Source of the DNA: Sphingomonas yantingensis
Lineage (GTDB): Bacteria; Pseudomonadota; Alphaproteobacteria; Sphingomonadales; Sphingomonadaceae
Assembly: GCF_014199325.1 (NCBI RefSeq)
Contig: NZ_JACIJJ010000005.1
Span: 80,902-144,901 of the forward strand
Direction of reading: 5' to 3'
Length of the DNA stretch: 64,000 nucleotides
In this document: positions 52,302-61,883 of the stretch, in pieces
Numbering within the stretch: position 1 is the first letter of the stretch
Layout: each line of letters opens with the position of its first letter
Position numbers and translations under genes: made by a program
Notes under the pieces: model-generated
The model's input: the letters and a program-made list of their open reading frames with translations, nothing else
Told to the model about the DNA's origin: nothing
Database searches by the model: none

Positions 52302-53252
52302 TCAGCCCTTTGCTTCGGCGAGGACGGAGGCCAGCGCACGCGTCGCGAGCGGCAGCTTGAAGGCATTGTCCTTCGTGGGGGTCGCGCCCTGGAACGCGCG
52401 GGCGGTGACGGCGGCGGCACCCTTGGGCAGCAGCGCCTCGGCCTCCTCGACCCGCCACGGGCGCGGTGCGACGCCGCCGAACGCGACGCGGCCGGTACCG
52501 TCGTCTTGGATCACCGCTGCGACCGAAACCAGCGCATAGGCGTAGGACGCGCGGTCGCGCACCTTTTCATAGAAATGCTTGCCGCCGAGCGGGCGGGGCA
52601 GCGTCACCGCGGTGATGAGCTCGCCAGGTTTCAGCACCGTGTCCTGCTCAGGCTTGTCGCCCCACAGCCGGTGGAAGTCGGCGATCGGGATCGAGCGGCG
52701 CTGCCCCTCGGCGTCGATCGTCTCGATCACTGCGTCGAGCACGCGCATCGCGACCGCCATGTCGCCGGGGAAGGTGGCGATGCATTGATCGCTGACCCCG
52801 ATGATGCCGAGCTGACGCGAATAGCCGCCGATCGCCGCGCAGCCCGACCCCGGCTTGCGCTTGTTGCAGGCCATGTTGGTGTCGTAGAAATAAGAACACC
52901 GCGTCCGCTGGAGCAGGTTGCCCGCGGTCGACGCCTTGTTGCGAAGCTGTCCCGAGGCGCCCGCGACGATCGCGCGGGTCAGCACCGCATAGTCGCGGCG
53001 CACCCGCTCGTCGGCGGCGAGGTCGGTGTTGGTGACGAGCGCACCGATGCGGAGGCCGCCGTCCTTCGTCGCCTCGATCTTGTCGAAGCCGAGGTCCTGT
53101 ACGTCGACGAGGTGGGTGGGCGTTTCCACCTCGATCTTCATCAGGTCGAGAAGGTTGGTGCCGCCAGCGATGAACTTGGCGCCGGACCGCCCCGCGACCG
53201 CGCGTGCAGCAGCGACGGGGTCCTTCGCACGCTCGTAGGTGAAGGCCTTCAT
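52302..53252 (-). CDS. paoB: periplasmic aldehyde oxidoreductase, FAD and 4Fe-4S subunit (PaoB type)
   Basis: The 316-residue protein opens [19 protein letters not shown] and has the FAD loops [13 protein letters not shown] and [16 protein letters not shown]. The extra cysteines [20 protein letters not shown] match the 4Fe-4S cluster that distinguishes PaoB from other xanthine-oxidase FAD subunits. It overlaps the Fe-S subunit gene by four bases (ATGA). It passes electrons from the 2Fe-2S subunit side to FAD and the external acceptor. Confidence 0.92.
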   Translation of the reverse strand: MKAFTYERAKDPVAAARAVAGRSGAKFIAGGTNLLDLMKIEVETPTHLVDVQDLGFDKIEATKDGGLRIGALVTNTDLAADERVRRDYAVLTRAIVAGASGQLRNKASTAGNLLQRTRCSYFYDTNMACNKRKPGSGCAAIGGYSRQLGIIGVSDQCIATFPGDMAVAMRVLDAVIETIDAEGQRRSIPIADFHRLWGDKPEQDTVLKPGELITAVTLPRPLGGKHFYEKVRDRASYAYALVSVAAVIQDDGTGRVAFGGVAPRPWRVEEAEALLPKGAAAVTARAFQGATPTKDNAFKLPLATRALASVLAEAKG

Positions 53253-53896
53253 GCGCTTGCTCCCGCGACGTCCGCCATGGCCTCGGCGATGTTGGAATAG
53301 GCACCGCAACGGCAGATATTGCCGCTCATCCGCTCGCGCATTTCCTCACCCGTCGCGCCAGGGGCGGCGGTCAGGTCGGCCTGCGCGTGGCTGGGCACGC
53401 CGCGCTTGATTTCGTCGAGGACGGCGACCGCCGAGCAGATCTGGCCGGGCGTGCAATAGCCGCACTGATAGCCGTCATGCTTGATGAAGGCCGCCTGCAT
53501 CGGATGCAGCTTGTCAGGGGTGCCGAGGCCCTCGATCGTTGTCACCTCGTCGCCCTCGTGCATCACCGCGAGGCTGAGGCAGGAATTGATCCGCTTGCCA
53601 TTCACGATGACGGTGCACGCGCCGCATTGACCGTGGTCGCAGCCCTTTTTCGTGCCGGTGAGCTGAAGATGTTCGCGCAGCGCGTCGAGCAGCGTCGTGC
53701 GCGGGTCAAGCTTCAGCTCGCGGGGTTTGCCGTTGACCTTCATCTTTACCGGCAGGTTGATCGGGGCCGGGCTGGGCGACGTGCCCTGCGCCACCAGCGG
53801 CGCGGTGCCGGCAGCAGCGGCAGTCGCGGCGGAGCCCATCAGGACCCCCCGACGGGACAGTTCAACCCCGGAAGCGGGGGCAGCATTTGCAGACAT
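53249..53896 (-). CDS. paoA: periplasmic aldehyde oxidoreductase, 2Fe-2S subunit with Tat signal (PaoA type)
   Basis: The 215-residue protein has a Tat signal ([26 protein letters not shown]). Two 2Fe-2S clusters follow: the plant-type one in [24 protein letters not shown] and the alpha-helical one in [11 protein letters not shown] and [11 protein letters not shown]. It starts the ABC operon and would bring the whole complex through the Tat pore. The maturation chaperone gene (paoD/xdhC) found next to E. coli paoABC is not in this window. Confidence 0.92.
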   Translation of the reverse strand: MSANAAPASGVELSRRGVLMGSAATAAAAGTAPLVAQGTSPSPAPINLPVKMKVNGKPRELKLDPRTTLLDALREHLQLTGTKKGCDHGQCGACTVIVNGKRINSCLSLAVMHEGDEVTTIEGLGTPDKLHPMQAAFIKHDGYQCGYCTPGQICSAVAVLDEIKRGVPSHAQADLTAAPGATGEEMRERMSGNICRCGAYSNIAEAMADVAGASA

Positions 53897-54018
53897 TCTC
53901 GACCCTTTTTTGATCGTGGGGCTACGCCGACGGCACGCTCACTCGGGGGGGATAACGCATGATACGAAAAAAGGCGCAATCGGACGTGATATTCATGGCC
54001 CAAGGGCCGTGTCGCCGT

Positions 54019-54315
54019 TCAGGCGACGGCGGCGGGATCGAGGACGAAGGCCTGTCGCCCGGCCAGCGCCTCGATCTGCGACAGATAGGCCTGGAAATGC
54101 GGGGTCGCCCGGTGCGCGGCGACTGCGTCGGCATCGGCGTACAACTCGTCGAGGACGAAGCGGCCGGGCGTCGTGGGGTCGGTCCACAGGTCGTAGCGAT
54201 GGTTGCCGGGTTCGCCGCGCGAGGGCGCAAGCATCGAATCCAGCAGTGTGCGCAGATTGGCTTCCTTGCCGGGCCGCGCGGTGAGGATCGCGACGATCTT
54301 GACGGGGGTGGGCAT
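54019..54315 (-). CDS. putative quinol monooxygenase (ABM/YgiN-like)
   Basis: The 98-residue protein, KIVAILTARPGKEANLRTLLDSML then GRFVLDELYADADAVAAHRATPHFQAYL, is a typical ABM-domain dimeric ferredoxin fold. YgiN-type members oxidise quinols; others are stress-linked with unclear roles. GGAG lies nine bases upstream of ATG 54315. It lies 54 bases downstream of the DJ-1/PfpI-type gene, on the same strand. Confidence 0.88.
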   Translation of the reverse strand: MPTPVKIVAILTARPGKEANLRTLLDSMLAPSRGEPGNHRYDLWTDPTTPGRFVLDELYADADAVAAHRATPHFQAYLSQIEALAGRQAFVLDPAAVA

Positions 54316-54369
54316 GGCGTTTGCTCCAGTGAACGGCGGGGCGCCGGTCGGACGCCCCGCCGATGGTCG

Positions 54370-55161
54370 TCATCCGCGGGCGGCGAGCGCCTCAACGAAA
54401 GCCTTTGCCAGCGGCTTGTCCGAGGCGGGGTTCTGGCCGGTGATGAGCTCGCGGTCGGTGACGACGAAGGGGGCGAAGTTCTGGGCCCCGTTCTCGACGC
54501 TGCCGCCCGCGGCGGTGAGGGCGCGCGGCATGTCGAAATAGAGCTTGGCCTTCAGGATATGCTCCTCGGCCACCTTCTCCTCGTTCGCCGAGAAGATCGT
54601 CATGCGATAGCCGCGATAGGGCCAGTCGCCTGCCGCTTCAGCCGCCTTGGCGTCGTCGCCCGCGACCATCGCGGCGCGGAAGCCCTTCGGATCGGCGGCG
54701 GCGCCCGCCAGCGCGATGGGGCCGTGGCAGAGGAGCGCGGTCGGCTTGCCCTCGGTATGGAAATGCGCGAGCGCGCGGCCCACCGTCTCGTCCGGCATCA
54801 GGTCGGTGATCGGGGCGTGGCCGCCTGGCACGAATACGCCCGCAAAGCCGTCGAGGCCCGCGTCCACCACCTCTGACAGCTTCTTCGGCGCGTTCATCGC
54901 GGGCGAGTGGGCGTAATAGCCGCGCGCCTCTTCGAGCGCCTTTTCATCGCCGCCGAAATGCTCTGCGGCGTCGGAAACGGGATCGATGGTCGGCTTCGCG
55001 CCGGTCGGCGTCGCGAGGACGATCTCGTAACCCGCCGCCTCGATCGCCATCGCGGGCACGACGGTTTCGTTGAGATACTGCCCGGTCTCGACCGTGCCGC
55101 CGCCCTGCACCTCTAGCGTGGTCGCGTTCGAGCCGATCACCAGCACCTTGCCCTTGCTCAT
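54370..55161 (-). CDS. DJ-1/PfpI family type 1 glutamine amidotransferase-like protein
   Basis: The 263-residue protein has the nucleophile-elbow Cys in TALLCHGPIAL, with VFVPGGHAPITDL before it. This pattern fits the Hsp31/YhbO-like branch of DJ-1/PfpI proteins (glyoxalase III, protein deglycase or chaperone claims). AGGAGG six bases before ATG 55161 is a strong ribosome site. With the ABM protein and aldehyde oxidoreductase downstream, a reactive-carbonyl stress theme is plausible. Confidence 0.9.
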   Translation of the reverse strand: MSKGKVLVIGSNATTLEVQGGGTVETGQYLNETVVPAMAIEAAGYEIVLATPTGAKPTIDPVSDAAEHFGGDEKALEEARGYYAHSPAMNAPKKLSEVVDAGLDGFAGVFVPGGHAPITDLMPDETVGRALAHFHTEGKPTALLCHGPIALAGAAADPKGFRAAMVAGDDAKAAEAAGDWPYRGYRMTIFSANEEKVAEEHILKAKLYFDMPRALTAAGGSVENGAQNFAPFVVTDRELITGQNPASDKPLAKAFVEALAARG

Positions 55162-55238
55162 CGAAAGCCTCCTGTCGGTCGTTTGATTGAATGATGCGCG
55201 CATATGGGACCGCGCCGCGCGGTTTCGAGACCGGTCGC

Positions 55239-56117
55239 TCAGGCGGCGCAGTCGTTCGCGGCGGCGTGCGCCGCGATCTCGCCCGCGGTGGTCCACCAGA
55301 TGCGCGGGTCGTCCGCCTCGCGCAGCCGGGTCAGCACGCGGGCAAGCGCTGGGACGCGGTGCGCCTGGCCCATGATATAGGGGTGGAGCGCGATGCCGAG
55401 CACGACGGGCCGGCGGTCGCATTCGGACAGCAATTGCTCGACCGCCGCGTCGATCATCGCGCAAAAGGTCTCGGCCTCCTGCTTGCGGCCGATGATCGCG
55501 GGGATGTCGTTGATCTCCTGCGAATAGGGAACCGAGAGGAGGTCGCCATGCGCGGTCGACAGGCGAACCGGCTGGTCGTCGTGCGCCCAGTCGAGGACGT
55601 AGCGATAGCCGGCCTCGGCCAGCAGGTCGGGGGTGTCGGCGCTTTCCGAAATCCAAGGGCCGAGCCAGCCGGTGGGCCGCACGCCGAGCGCCGCGAGCCG
55701 GTCGGTCACGTCGGCGATTAGCCGCGCCTCCTCCGCGCGGCTAAGGTCGCCCTGCGCCTCGGCATTGGTGGCACCGTGGGCGGCGATTTCGTCGCCGCGG
55801 TCGCGGCAGGCTTCGGCCAGGCCCGGACATTGATCGAGCACGTCGGCGTTGAGGAGCGCGGTGGTGCGAAGGCCGAGCCGATCGAACAGGTCGAACAATC
55901 GCCAGACGCCGACGCGATTGCCATAATCGCGCCAGGCATAGTTCATCACGTCGGGCTGCGTCTTCGCCGGTGCGAGTTCGGCGCCGTGGCCGTCGCCGAA
56001 GCGAAACACCTCGTGATTGACGCCGAGATAGAGGGCGAGCCGCTTGCCACCGGGCCAGTCATAGACGGGCCGGTCGGTGATCGAGCGATAGGGATAGCGG
56101 CCGTGAGAAGATGACAT
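55239..56117 (-). CDS. polysaccharide deacetylase family protein (PuuE-like)
   Basis: The 292-residue NodB-like protein, with LALYLGVNHEVFRFGDG, RTTALLNADVLDQC and EIAAHGATNAEAQGDLSRAEEARLI, resembles PuuE allantoinase and peptidoglycan deacetylase-like enzymes without signal peptides. The metal His is in EIAAHG and the late His in GIALHPYIMGQAHR. The closest characterised members open allantoin or deacetylate sugars; the substrate here is unknown. It lies 27 bases after the stand-alone receiver gene on the same strand. Confidence 0.85.
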   Translation of the reverse strand: MSSSHGRYPYRSITDRPVYDWPGGKRLALYLGVNHEVFRFGDGHGAELAPAKTQPDVMNYAWRDYGNRVGVWRLFDLFDRLGLRTTALLNADVLDQCPGLAEACRDRGDEIAAHGATNAEAQGDLSRAEEARLIADVTDRLAALGVRPTGWLGPWISESADTPDLLAEAGYRYVLDWAHDDQPVRLSTAHGDLLSVPYSQEINDIPAIIGRKQEAETFCAMIDAAVEQLLSECDRRPVVLGIALHPYIMGQAHRVPALARVLTRLREADDPRIWWTTAGEIAAHAAANDCAA

Positions 56118-56144
56118 GCGGCCCGAACGCCGGGCCCGCCGATA

Positions 56145-56531
56145 TTATCCCGCGGCGCGCATCCGCTCGTCGTCGCGGCGCGCCGAACGGCGGAGAGCGG
56201 CGGCGAGTTCGACGGGCGGGCTGGGCTTGGGACAGACGGTCGCGGCCGGATAGCGGCGGCGCATCTCGCCCTCATCCGCATGACCCGAATGAAAAATGAT
56301 GGGCACGCCCGCAGCATCGAGCTGGTCAGCGGCGGGGAAGACGGTCGCGTCGGCAAGGCGGACGTCGAGCACCGCGGCGGCGAACTTCGCCTGATGCCGC
56401 GCAATCGCCTCCTGTGCCTCCACCAGCGTCGTGTAGGGGCCGTCGACGTGGAAGCCCTCACCCTCGATCGTCGCCTGAAGATCAAGGGCGATGAACAGTT
56501 CGTCTTCGACGAGCAGAACGGTGTCAGTCAC
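56145..56531 (-). CDS. single-domain response regulator (receiver only)
   Basis: The 128-residue CheY-like receiver shows the acidic pocket LLVEDELFIALDL, the phospho-accepting Asp in AAVLDVRLADATVF, the Thr/Ser in IIFHSGHAD and the Lys in VCPKPSPP. It has no output domain, so it works by protein contact. The start is GTG 56531, 8 bases inside the kinase gene end. It is the natural phosphate acceptor of the HWE kinase encoded upstream. Confidence 0.93.
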   Translation of the reverse strand: MTDTVLLVEDELFIALDLQATIEGEGFHVDGPYTTLVEAQEAIARHQAKFAAAVLDVRLADATVFPAADQLDAAGVPIIFHSGHADEGEMRRRYPAATVCPKPSPPVELAAALRRSARRDDERMRAAG

Positions 56532-59500
56532 CCGCCAGCACGCTTTCGGGCAGATTGACTTCGATCCAGAAGGCGCCGTCGTCGGTGCCCGTCGTCATGT
56601 TTCCACGCAATTGCCGCACGCTCGTTTCCACCAGGATCGATCCGAACCCCCGCTGGGCCGTCGCCGCATCAAACCGACTGGCGCCTTCCTCGTTCCATCT
56701 GAGCGTGATTCCACCGTCCTGTGGCATCCATGCAATGGCGAGCGAGCCGGCATGGTCGGTGCCGAGCACGCCGTACTTGACCGCATTGGTCGCCCATTCG
56801 TGGAGGATAAGCGCCAGCGGCGACAGGCAACTCCGGTCGAGCGCCACCGGCGGTCCCTCGATACGGACGGCTGCGTGGTCGCGGTACGGGGCCAGCGTCG
56901 CCTCGACGATTTCGTCGAGACTGACCGCCTGCGGCTCGCCCGCCGGCGAGGCGAGCGAATGCGCGCGGCCGAGCGCGGCGATGCGCGTGCGCAGGTCGTC
57001 GGCGAAGTGGCGCACGTCGGTCTCGACGCGGGCGGCGACCGAGATCATGCCGGCGATCACCGCGAACAGGTTCTTCACCCGGTGGTTCATCTCGCGCAGC
57101 ATCAGATCGCGCGTTTCGGCGAGCGCATATTCGGGCGTGACGTCGATCGACACGCCGATCAGCCGCGGGGGCGTGCTGCCCGCGACGATCCGGCCGAAGC
57201 CCTTGACCCAGCGGACCTGCCCGTCGCCCTGGCACACGCGGAAGGTCGCCTCGAAATCGGCATGGCTTCCCACCGCCCGATCGATCGCGGCGCGCACGGC
57301 GTCGCGATCCTCGGGATCGATCTGTTCCATCAGCGGGTCGATATGGCCGGCATCGGCGGCATCGACCTCGAACAGCCGCTGCTCGATCCCGTCGAGCACC
57401 GTTGCGCCGGTTTCGGGGCAATATTCCCAGACGCCGATGCCCGCGGCCTTGATGGCGAGGTCCAGCCGTTCGCGCTCGCCGGCCAGCTGCCGCTCCAGCG
57501 ACAGCGCATCGGTGATGTCGGTGAGGACCAGCGAGGCGCCCGCAACCTCGCCATTCTGCGTGCGATAGGGAAGGACGCGCATCGAGAAGACGTGATTGCC
57601 GTCGCGCGTCGTCACCCGCCGCTGTGTGGCAGGCGCCCCGCCGGCGACGGCACTGGCGTCGTCCAGATGCTCGTGGCCCAACAGCCGGCTGGCCACGTCG
57701 GTCAGCGGGCGGCCGCGATCGGCGGGCTTCAGCGGGAAGATCGCGGTCGCCGCCTCGGTATAGTTGCGCACGTTGAGGTCGGCGTCGAGCACGACGACGG
57801 CGAGGTCGGTCGAGGCGTAGAAGTTGCGCAGGTCCGAATTGGCGATGGTGAGCTGGTCGACCTTGCTCTTGAGCTCGTCGTTGACGGTGGACAGCTCCTC
57901 GTTGGTCGACTGGAGCTCCTCGTTCATCGACATCATTTCTTCGTTGGAGCTCTTGAGCTCCTCGTTCGCGGTCTCCAGCTCCTCGATCGCCGAGCGCAGG
58001 CGATGGCGCGTCAGGCGCAGCTCGTCCTCCAGCGCCTCCATATGGTCGTCGCTGTCTTCGAGATCGTACAGCTCCCCCTGGTCCGCCGGGCGGAACGGGC
58101 CGCTGTCGCGGAACACGAACAGAAGCGTGCCGTCGCCGAGCGGATCGCAGATGATCTCGGTCGGCTGGACGCCGTAGTCGCCCTCGATCGCCACGTCGCG
58201 GGCGACGACGCGGCGCCGCTCGTCGCGCGCCTGGCGCAGGAGCGGACCGATGACGGTGCGAAGGCCCCCGCGGGCGAGATTGACCGCGCTGCTCCCGCCG
58301 GTGCGCGTCACCGGAAACTCGAAATAGCGCGACAGCTTGCCGTATGCGGCGACGATGCCGCCGTCCTGGTCGACGATCAGGCTGGGCGGGGCATAGCGTT
58401 CCATCACCCGGCGGACGGCGACGGCCTCGTTGGCAAGGGTGGGGGGGCTGTTGCCGATCTCCCGCTCACGCCGGGACGCCAGCTGCCGACCGCTGCCGGG
58501 GAGGTCGATCGGATAGCTGGGCGCGCCGGGGCCGCGTTCGAAGATGCGCGCCTGCTGGTCGACCGAGTGGAACAGATGATCGAACCGCCCGACACTTTCC
58601 GAAGGGCCGAGGAACAGAAACCCGCCGGGGCGCAGCGCATAGTGGAACAGCGGCAACACCGCCTGTTGCAGCCGGTCGTCGAAATAGATGAGCAGGTTGC
58701 GGCAGGAGACCAGGTCGATGCGCGAGAAGGGCGGGTCCTTGACGAGGCTGTGGCTCGAAAAGCGGATCAGGTCGCGGATCTGCGCGGTGATCTGGAACCG
58801 CTCTGCATGGGGGATGGTGTAGCGTTCGCGAAGGTCGAGCGGGAGGTCGGCGAGTGCGGAGGCCGGATAGGTGCCCTCTCGCGCGATCGCTAGCATCTGC
58901 TCGTCGATATCGGTGGCGAAGATCTGGACCGCGAGCGGCTGGTTCGTCCGGCGCGCGGCCTCGGCGAACAGCATCGCGATCGTGTACGCTTCTTCGCCGC
59001 TGGAACAGCCGGGGATCCAGATGCGCAGGTCCTCGTCGCCGGGGCGGCCCGCCAGCAGCGGTTCGACGACGCGCGTGCGCAGCGCCTCGAACGCGTCGGC
59101 ATCACGGAAGAAGCGGGTGACGTTGATGAGGAGGTCGCGAAATAGCGCCTCGCACTCCTCGGCATCGGTTTTGATCCGCGCGAGATAGGCGCGGCCGGTG
59201 TCGAGGCCGAGGACGTGCATCCGCCGCTCGACCCGGCGAACCAGCGTCGATCGCTTGTAGCCGGAAAAGTCGTGGCCGACCGCGGTGCGCAGCGTCTTGC
59301 AAAGCTCGTCGATATGGTCGGCGACGACGTCGGCCTCGTCGTCGATCGGATCGCGGCGGCGTGCGAAAAAGCCTTGAAGACACGCAAGGATTTCGCTGGC
59401 GGGCTTCACGAAGTCGATGAGGCCGGTCCCGACCGCCGACAGTGGCATCCCGTCGTAGCGCGCGCTTTCGGGCTGCTGGACGACGCAGACGCCGCCATTT

Positions 59501-59949
59501 TCCTTGATCGCGCGCAGGCCCGTGGTCCCATCTGCGCCGGTCCCCGACAGGATGACGCAGGCGGCGTTCGCCTGCTGGTCAGCGGCGAGCGAGACGAAGA
59601 AGTCGTCGATCGGTCGGCGAAGGCCCCGCGGCTGCTGGAAATCGGTGAGCTCGAGCACGCCGGCGTTGATCGCCAGGCCCCGCCCAGGCGGGATGATGTA
59701 GACGGTATCGGGCTCGATCCGCTCGCCGCCCGCGCTTTGCAGAACGGCGAGGCTGGTGTTCCGATCGAGAAGCTGCGCCATCATCGATTCGTGATTGGGA
59801 TCGAGATGCTGGACCACGACGAAGGCGAGGCCGGTCGGCAGCCGCGCAGGCGCCAGCATCTCGCGCAATGCCTCCAGCCCGCCGGCGGAGGCACCGATGC
59901 CGACGATCGGGACAGTGGCGGCGCTGTCGCCCTGCGCCCCGTTATTCAT
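56524..59949 (-). CDS. CheB-CheR-PAS-HWE hybrid sensor histidine kinase
   Basis: The 1,141-residue protein carries, in order, five parts. First is a CheB methylesterase domain (VGIGASAGGLEAL, VVVQHLDPNH, LSGTGADGTTG). Second is a CheR methyltransferase domain (NVTRFFRDADAFEAL, WIPGCSSGEEAYTIAMLF, FATDIDEQML, SCRNLLIYF). Third is a coiled coil (SAIEELETANEELKSSNEEMMSMNEELQSTNEEL in pieces), then PAS domains, then an HWE kinase (REMNHRVKNLFAVIAGMI, ILHEWATNAVKYG, LRWNEEG). ATG 59949 overlaps the LOV gene by 8 bases. Such fusions appear in light and stress signalling and are not tied to flagella. No chemotaxis genes are near. Confidence 0.93.
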   Translation of the reverse strand: MNNGAQGDSAATVPIVGIGASAGGLEALREMLAPARLPTGLAFVVVQHLDPNHESMMAQLLDRNTSLAVLQSAGGERIEPDTVYIIPPGRGLAINAGVLELTDFQQPRGLRRPIDDFFVSLAADQQANAACVILSGTGADGTTGLRAIKENGGVCVVQQPESARYDGMPLSAVGTGLIDFVKPASEILACLQGFFARRRDPIDDEADVVADHIDELCKTLRTAVGHDFSGYKRSTLVRRVERRMHVLGLDTGRAYLARIKTDAEECEALFRDLLINVTRFFRDADAFEALRTRVVEPLLAGRPGDEDLRIWIPGCSSGEEAYTIAMLFAEAARRTNQPLAVQIFATDIDEQMLAIAREGTYPASALADLPLDLRERYTIPHAERFQITAQIRDLIRFSSHSLVKDPPFSRIDLVSCRNLLIYFDDRLQQAVLPLFHYALRPGGFLFLGPSESVGRFDHLFHSVDQQARIFERGPGAPSYPIDLPGSGRQLASRREREIGNSPPTLANEAVAVRRVMERYAPPSLIVDQDGGIVAAYGKLSRYFEFPVTRTGGSSAVNLARGGLRTVIGPLLRQARDERRRVVARDVAIEGDYGVQPTEIICDPLGDGTLLFVFRDSGPFRPADQGELYDLEDSDDHMEALEDELRLTRHRLRSAIEELETANEELKSSNEEMMSMNEELQSTNEELSTVNDELKSKVDQLTIANSDLRNFYASTDLAVVVLDADLNVRNYTEAATAIFPLKPADRGRPLTDVASRLLGHEHLDDASAVAGGAPATQRRVTTRDGNHVFSMRVLPYRTQNGEVAGASLVLTDITDALSLERQLAGERERLDLAIKAAGIGVWEYCPETGATVLDGIEQRLFEVDAADAGHIDPLMEQIDPEDRDAVRAAIDRAVGSHADFEATFRVCQGDGQVRWVKGFGRIVAGSTPPRLIGVSIDVTPEYALAETRDLMLREMNHRVKNLFAVIAGMISVAARVETDVRHFADDLRTRIAALGRAHSLASPAGEPQAVSLDEIVEATLAPYRDHAAVRIEGPPVALDRSCLSPLALILHEWATNAVKYGVLGTDHAGSLAIAWMPQDGGITLRWNEEGASRFDAATAQRGFGSILVETSVRQLRGNMTTGTDDGAFWIEVNLPESVLAGD

Positions 59950-60511
59950 GATCGGCACGATTGAGGTCGTCGAGCATGATCTTGGCCTGCGCGACGGTCG
60001 CGGCGGTATTGGCGATCGCGAGCAGCGTGCCCTCGACGACGATCCCCGCATCGCCCGCGATCGGTGCCAGCCGGCCGAGCGTCGCCGCCAGCTGCTCGTC
60101 GTAATCGGCGAGCAGGTCGGGCTGCGACCGGCTGACGTCGAACTGCGACGCGAACATGAAGCGCACCGTCCCATCGGTGCCGCGCAGCCGCGACATGTAG
60201 AGGAGGTTGACGAAGGGGGTGCCGTCCTTCCGGAAATTGACGATCGGCGTGCGGACATTGGCCTGTCGCGGCTGAGCCAAGAACTCGCGCAGCCGCGCGC
60301 GCGCCTCTTCGTTGGTGGCCTGGCGCTGGAGCATCCGGCAATTGCGGCCGAGCACGTCGTCCGCGTCATAACCCGTCAGCGTGCAAAATGCCTGGTTGAC
60401 GAACAGGAGCGGGTTGTCGTCTTCGGCCGACGCGATCGCCAATGCGACGCGGGAGTCCCGGAGATAGGCGGACAGCGCCTCGGGTAGATGGGTTTCCAAA
60501 CGCTGGACCAC
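59942..60511 (-). CDS. short LOV-domain protein (blue-light photoreceptor)
   Basis: The PAS core PEALSAYLRDSRVALAIASAED, FVNQAFCTLTGYDADDVLGRNCRMLQRQATN carries the LOV signature GRNCRMLQ, whose Cys forms the flavin adduct in light. A C-terminal helical extension follows, as in short LOV proteins. Start is uncertain: TTG 60565 lies upstream of a 10-bp inverted repeat and GTG 60511 just after it. I chose GTG 60511 because the repeat then is an upstream operator. It is coupled by an 8-base overlap to the CheB-CheR kinase gene, a likely sensor-kinase unit. Confidence 0.88.
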   Translation of the reverse strand: MVQRLETHLPEALSAYLRDSRVALAIASAEDDNPLLFVNQAFCTLTGYDADDVLGRNCRMLQRQATNEEARARLREFLAQPRQANVRTPIVNFRKDGTPFVNLLYMSRLRGTDGTVRFMFASQFDVSRSQPDLLADYDEQLAATLGRLAPIAGDAGIVVEGTLLAIANTAATVAQAKIMLDDLNRADHE

Positions 60512-60513
60512 TT

Positions 60514-60541
60514 TCGAACGACGAACCGAAACGTCGTTCGA
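60514..60541. promoter_or_regulatory. 10-bp perfect inverted repeat at the LOV gene start
   Basis: TCGAACGACG at 60514-60523 and CGTCGTTCGA at 60532-60541 are perfect inverted repeats with an 8-base spacer. The element ends three bases before GTG 60511. It looks like an operator for the light-signalling operon, or it lies inside the coding region if TTG 60565 is used. Further small inverted repeats lie at 60577-60590 and 60598-60612. Confidence 0.5.
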
Positions 60542-60629
60542 TAACAGCCCGGCGGGGATAAACAATCGGCCAAAGCGTGCGCTCGCGCACCGTCGATGGT
60601 CCGGTTCGGACCGCGGGCGTCGGTTGCGC

Positions 60630-61880
60630 TCAGGCCGGAGCGGCGGCGAGCAGTTGCTTGAGCGGCACCGCCGTGTCGGCGAGCGCGGCGGGATCGGGCC
60701 GTGCGCCTGCCTCGATCAGCTTGCGGCCCTGGACGTAGTCCTTGACGCTGTTGACCGCGTCGATTGCGATCAGCCGCCCGTCCTTCAGATATGCGACGGC
60801 AAAGGATCGCGCGGCCGGATCGCCGCGCAGGACCGCGCGGTCATGGCCTACCGACAGCCCGGCGGTCTGGAGCTTGAGGTCGTACTGGTTCGACCAGAAC
60901 CACGGGAAGGCTGCATAGGGTTGCGGATCGCCGGTGATCGCGCGCGCGACGCAGGTCGCCTGGTCGTTGGCGTTCTGCACCGACTCGACGCGTATGCGGA
61001 TGCCGCCCGCATGGTCGTTCTCGAACGCCGCGCAGTCGCCGATCGCGTAAATGTCGGGCAGCGAGGTGCGGCAGTGGTCGTCCACATCGACGCCGTTGCT
61101 GCCCGCGGCGCCCGCGGCCAGCAGCGGCTCGACCGCGGGGACGATGCCGATGCCGACGATCACCGCGTCGGCGGGCAGGATGCTGCCGTCCGCCAGCTTC
61201 ACGCCGTCGACGCGGCCCGTGCCGACGAGGCAGTCGACCGCGCCCCCGGTGCGCAGATCGACCCCGTGCGCGCGGTGCTCCGCCTCGTAGAAGGTTGACA
61301 GTTCCGGGCCGGCGACGCGGGCGAGGACGCGCGCCAACGCCTCGAGCAGCGTCACCCGGCAGCCGAGCTTGGTCAGCACCGCGGCTGCCTCCAGCCCGAT
61401 ATAGCCGCCGCCGATCACGACGATGTTGCGGGCACCGCCGTCGATCTCGCCCATCAGCTGGTCGCAGTCGGCGCGGGTGCGGACGGCGTGGACCCCCGCC
61501 AAGGTCGCACCCGAACAGGTCAGCCGGCGCGGCTCGCCGCCGGTCGCCCAGACGAGCGTGCCGTAACCGACCGACCGCCCGTCCGACAGCGACAGGCGCT
61601 TCGCGGCGGGATCGACCGCTGTCACGGCGACGCCAAGCAGCATCTCCACCGCCTTGTCCGCCCAGAAGGCGGCGGGGCGGATGTAGAGCCGCTCGAACGA
61701 CTTCTCGCGCGCGAAATATTCCTTCGACAAAGGCGGGCGTTCGTACGGCAGTTCGGGTTCGCGCCCGATCATCGCGATCGAGCCGCCAAAGCCCTGCTGC
61801 CGGAGCGCGATCGCGCATTGCGCGCCGCCATGGCCGGCGCCGACGATGACCACGTCATAGGCGATATCGATCGTCTGCAT
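60630..61880 (-). CDS. FAD-dependent ferredoxin/rubredoxin reductase
   Basis: The 416-residue protein has [22 protein letters not shown] (FAD), [36 protein letters not shown] (NAD) and [14 protein letters not shown], the BphA4/PuxA-type oxygenase-coupled reductase family. It transfers electrons from NADH to a ferredoxin or rubredoxin. Its ATG lies 3 bases after the CysQ stop, so it is co-transcribed with sulfate-activation genes, although no ferredoxin or oxygenase gene is adjacent. The nearest ferredoxin in the window is at 9205. Confidence 0.92.
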   Translation of the reverse strand: MQTIDIAYDVVIVGAGHGGAQCAIALRQQGFGGSIAMIGREPELPYERPPLSKEYFAREKSFERLYIRPAAFWADKAVEMLLGVAVTAVDPAAKRLSLSDGRSVGYGTLVWATGGEPRRLTCSGATLAGVHAVRTRADCDQLMGEIDGGARNIVVIGGGYIGLEAAAVLTKLGCRVTLLEALARVLARVAGPELSTFYEAEHRAHGVDLRTGGAVDCLVGTGRVDGVKLADGSILPADAVIVGIGIVPAVEPLLAAGAAGSNGVDVDDHCRTSLPDIYAIGDCAAFENDHAGGIRIRVESVQNANDQATCVARAITGDPQPYAAFPWFWSNQYDLKLQTAGLSVGHDRAVLRGDPAARSFAVAYLKDGRLIAIDAVNSVKDYVQGRKLIEAGARPDPAALADTAVPLKQLLAAAPA

Positions 61881-61883
61881 CGA

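Noticed and set aside
53955..53985. T-run on the minus strand as an intrinsic terminator after the small monooxygenase gene
   Set aside because: The nearest stem (GGCCC-TT-GGGCC) has a two-base loop and is about 20 bases from the T-run.
56524..60369. Extending the CheB-CheR kinase N-terminus upstream to 1,281 residues
   Set aside because: The extra residues are low-complexity and lie across the LOV gene. The conserved CheB domain starts right after ATG 59949.
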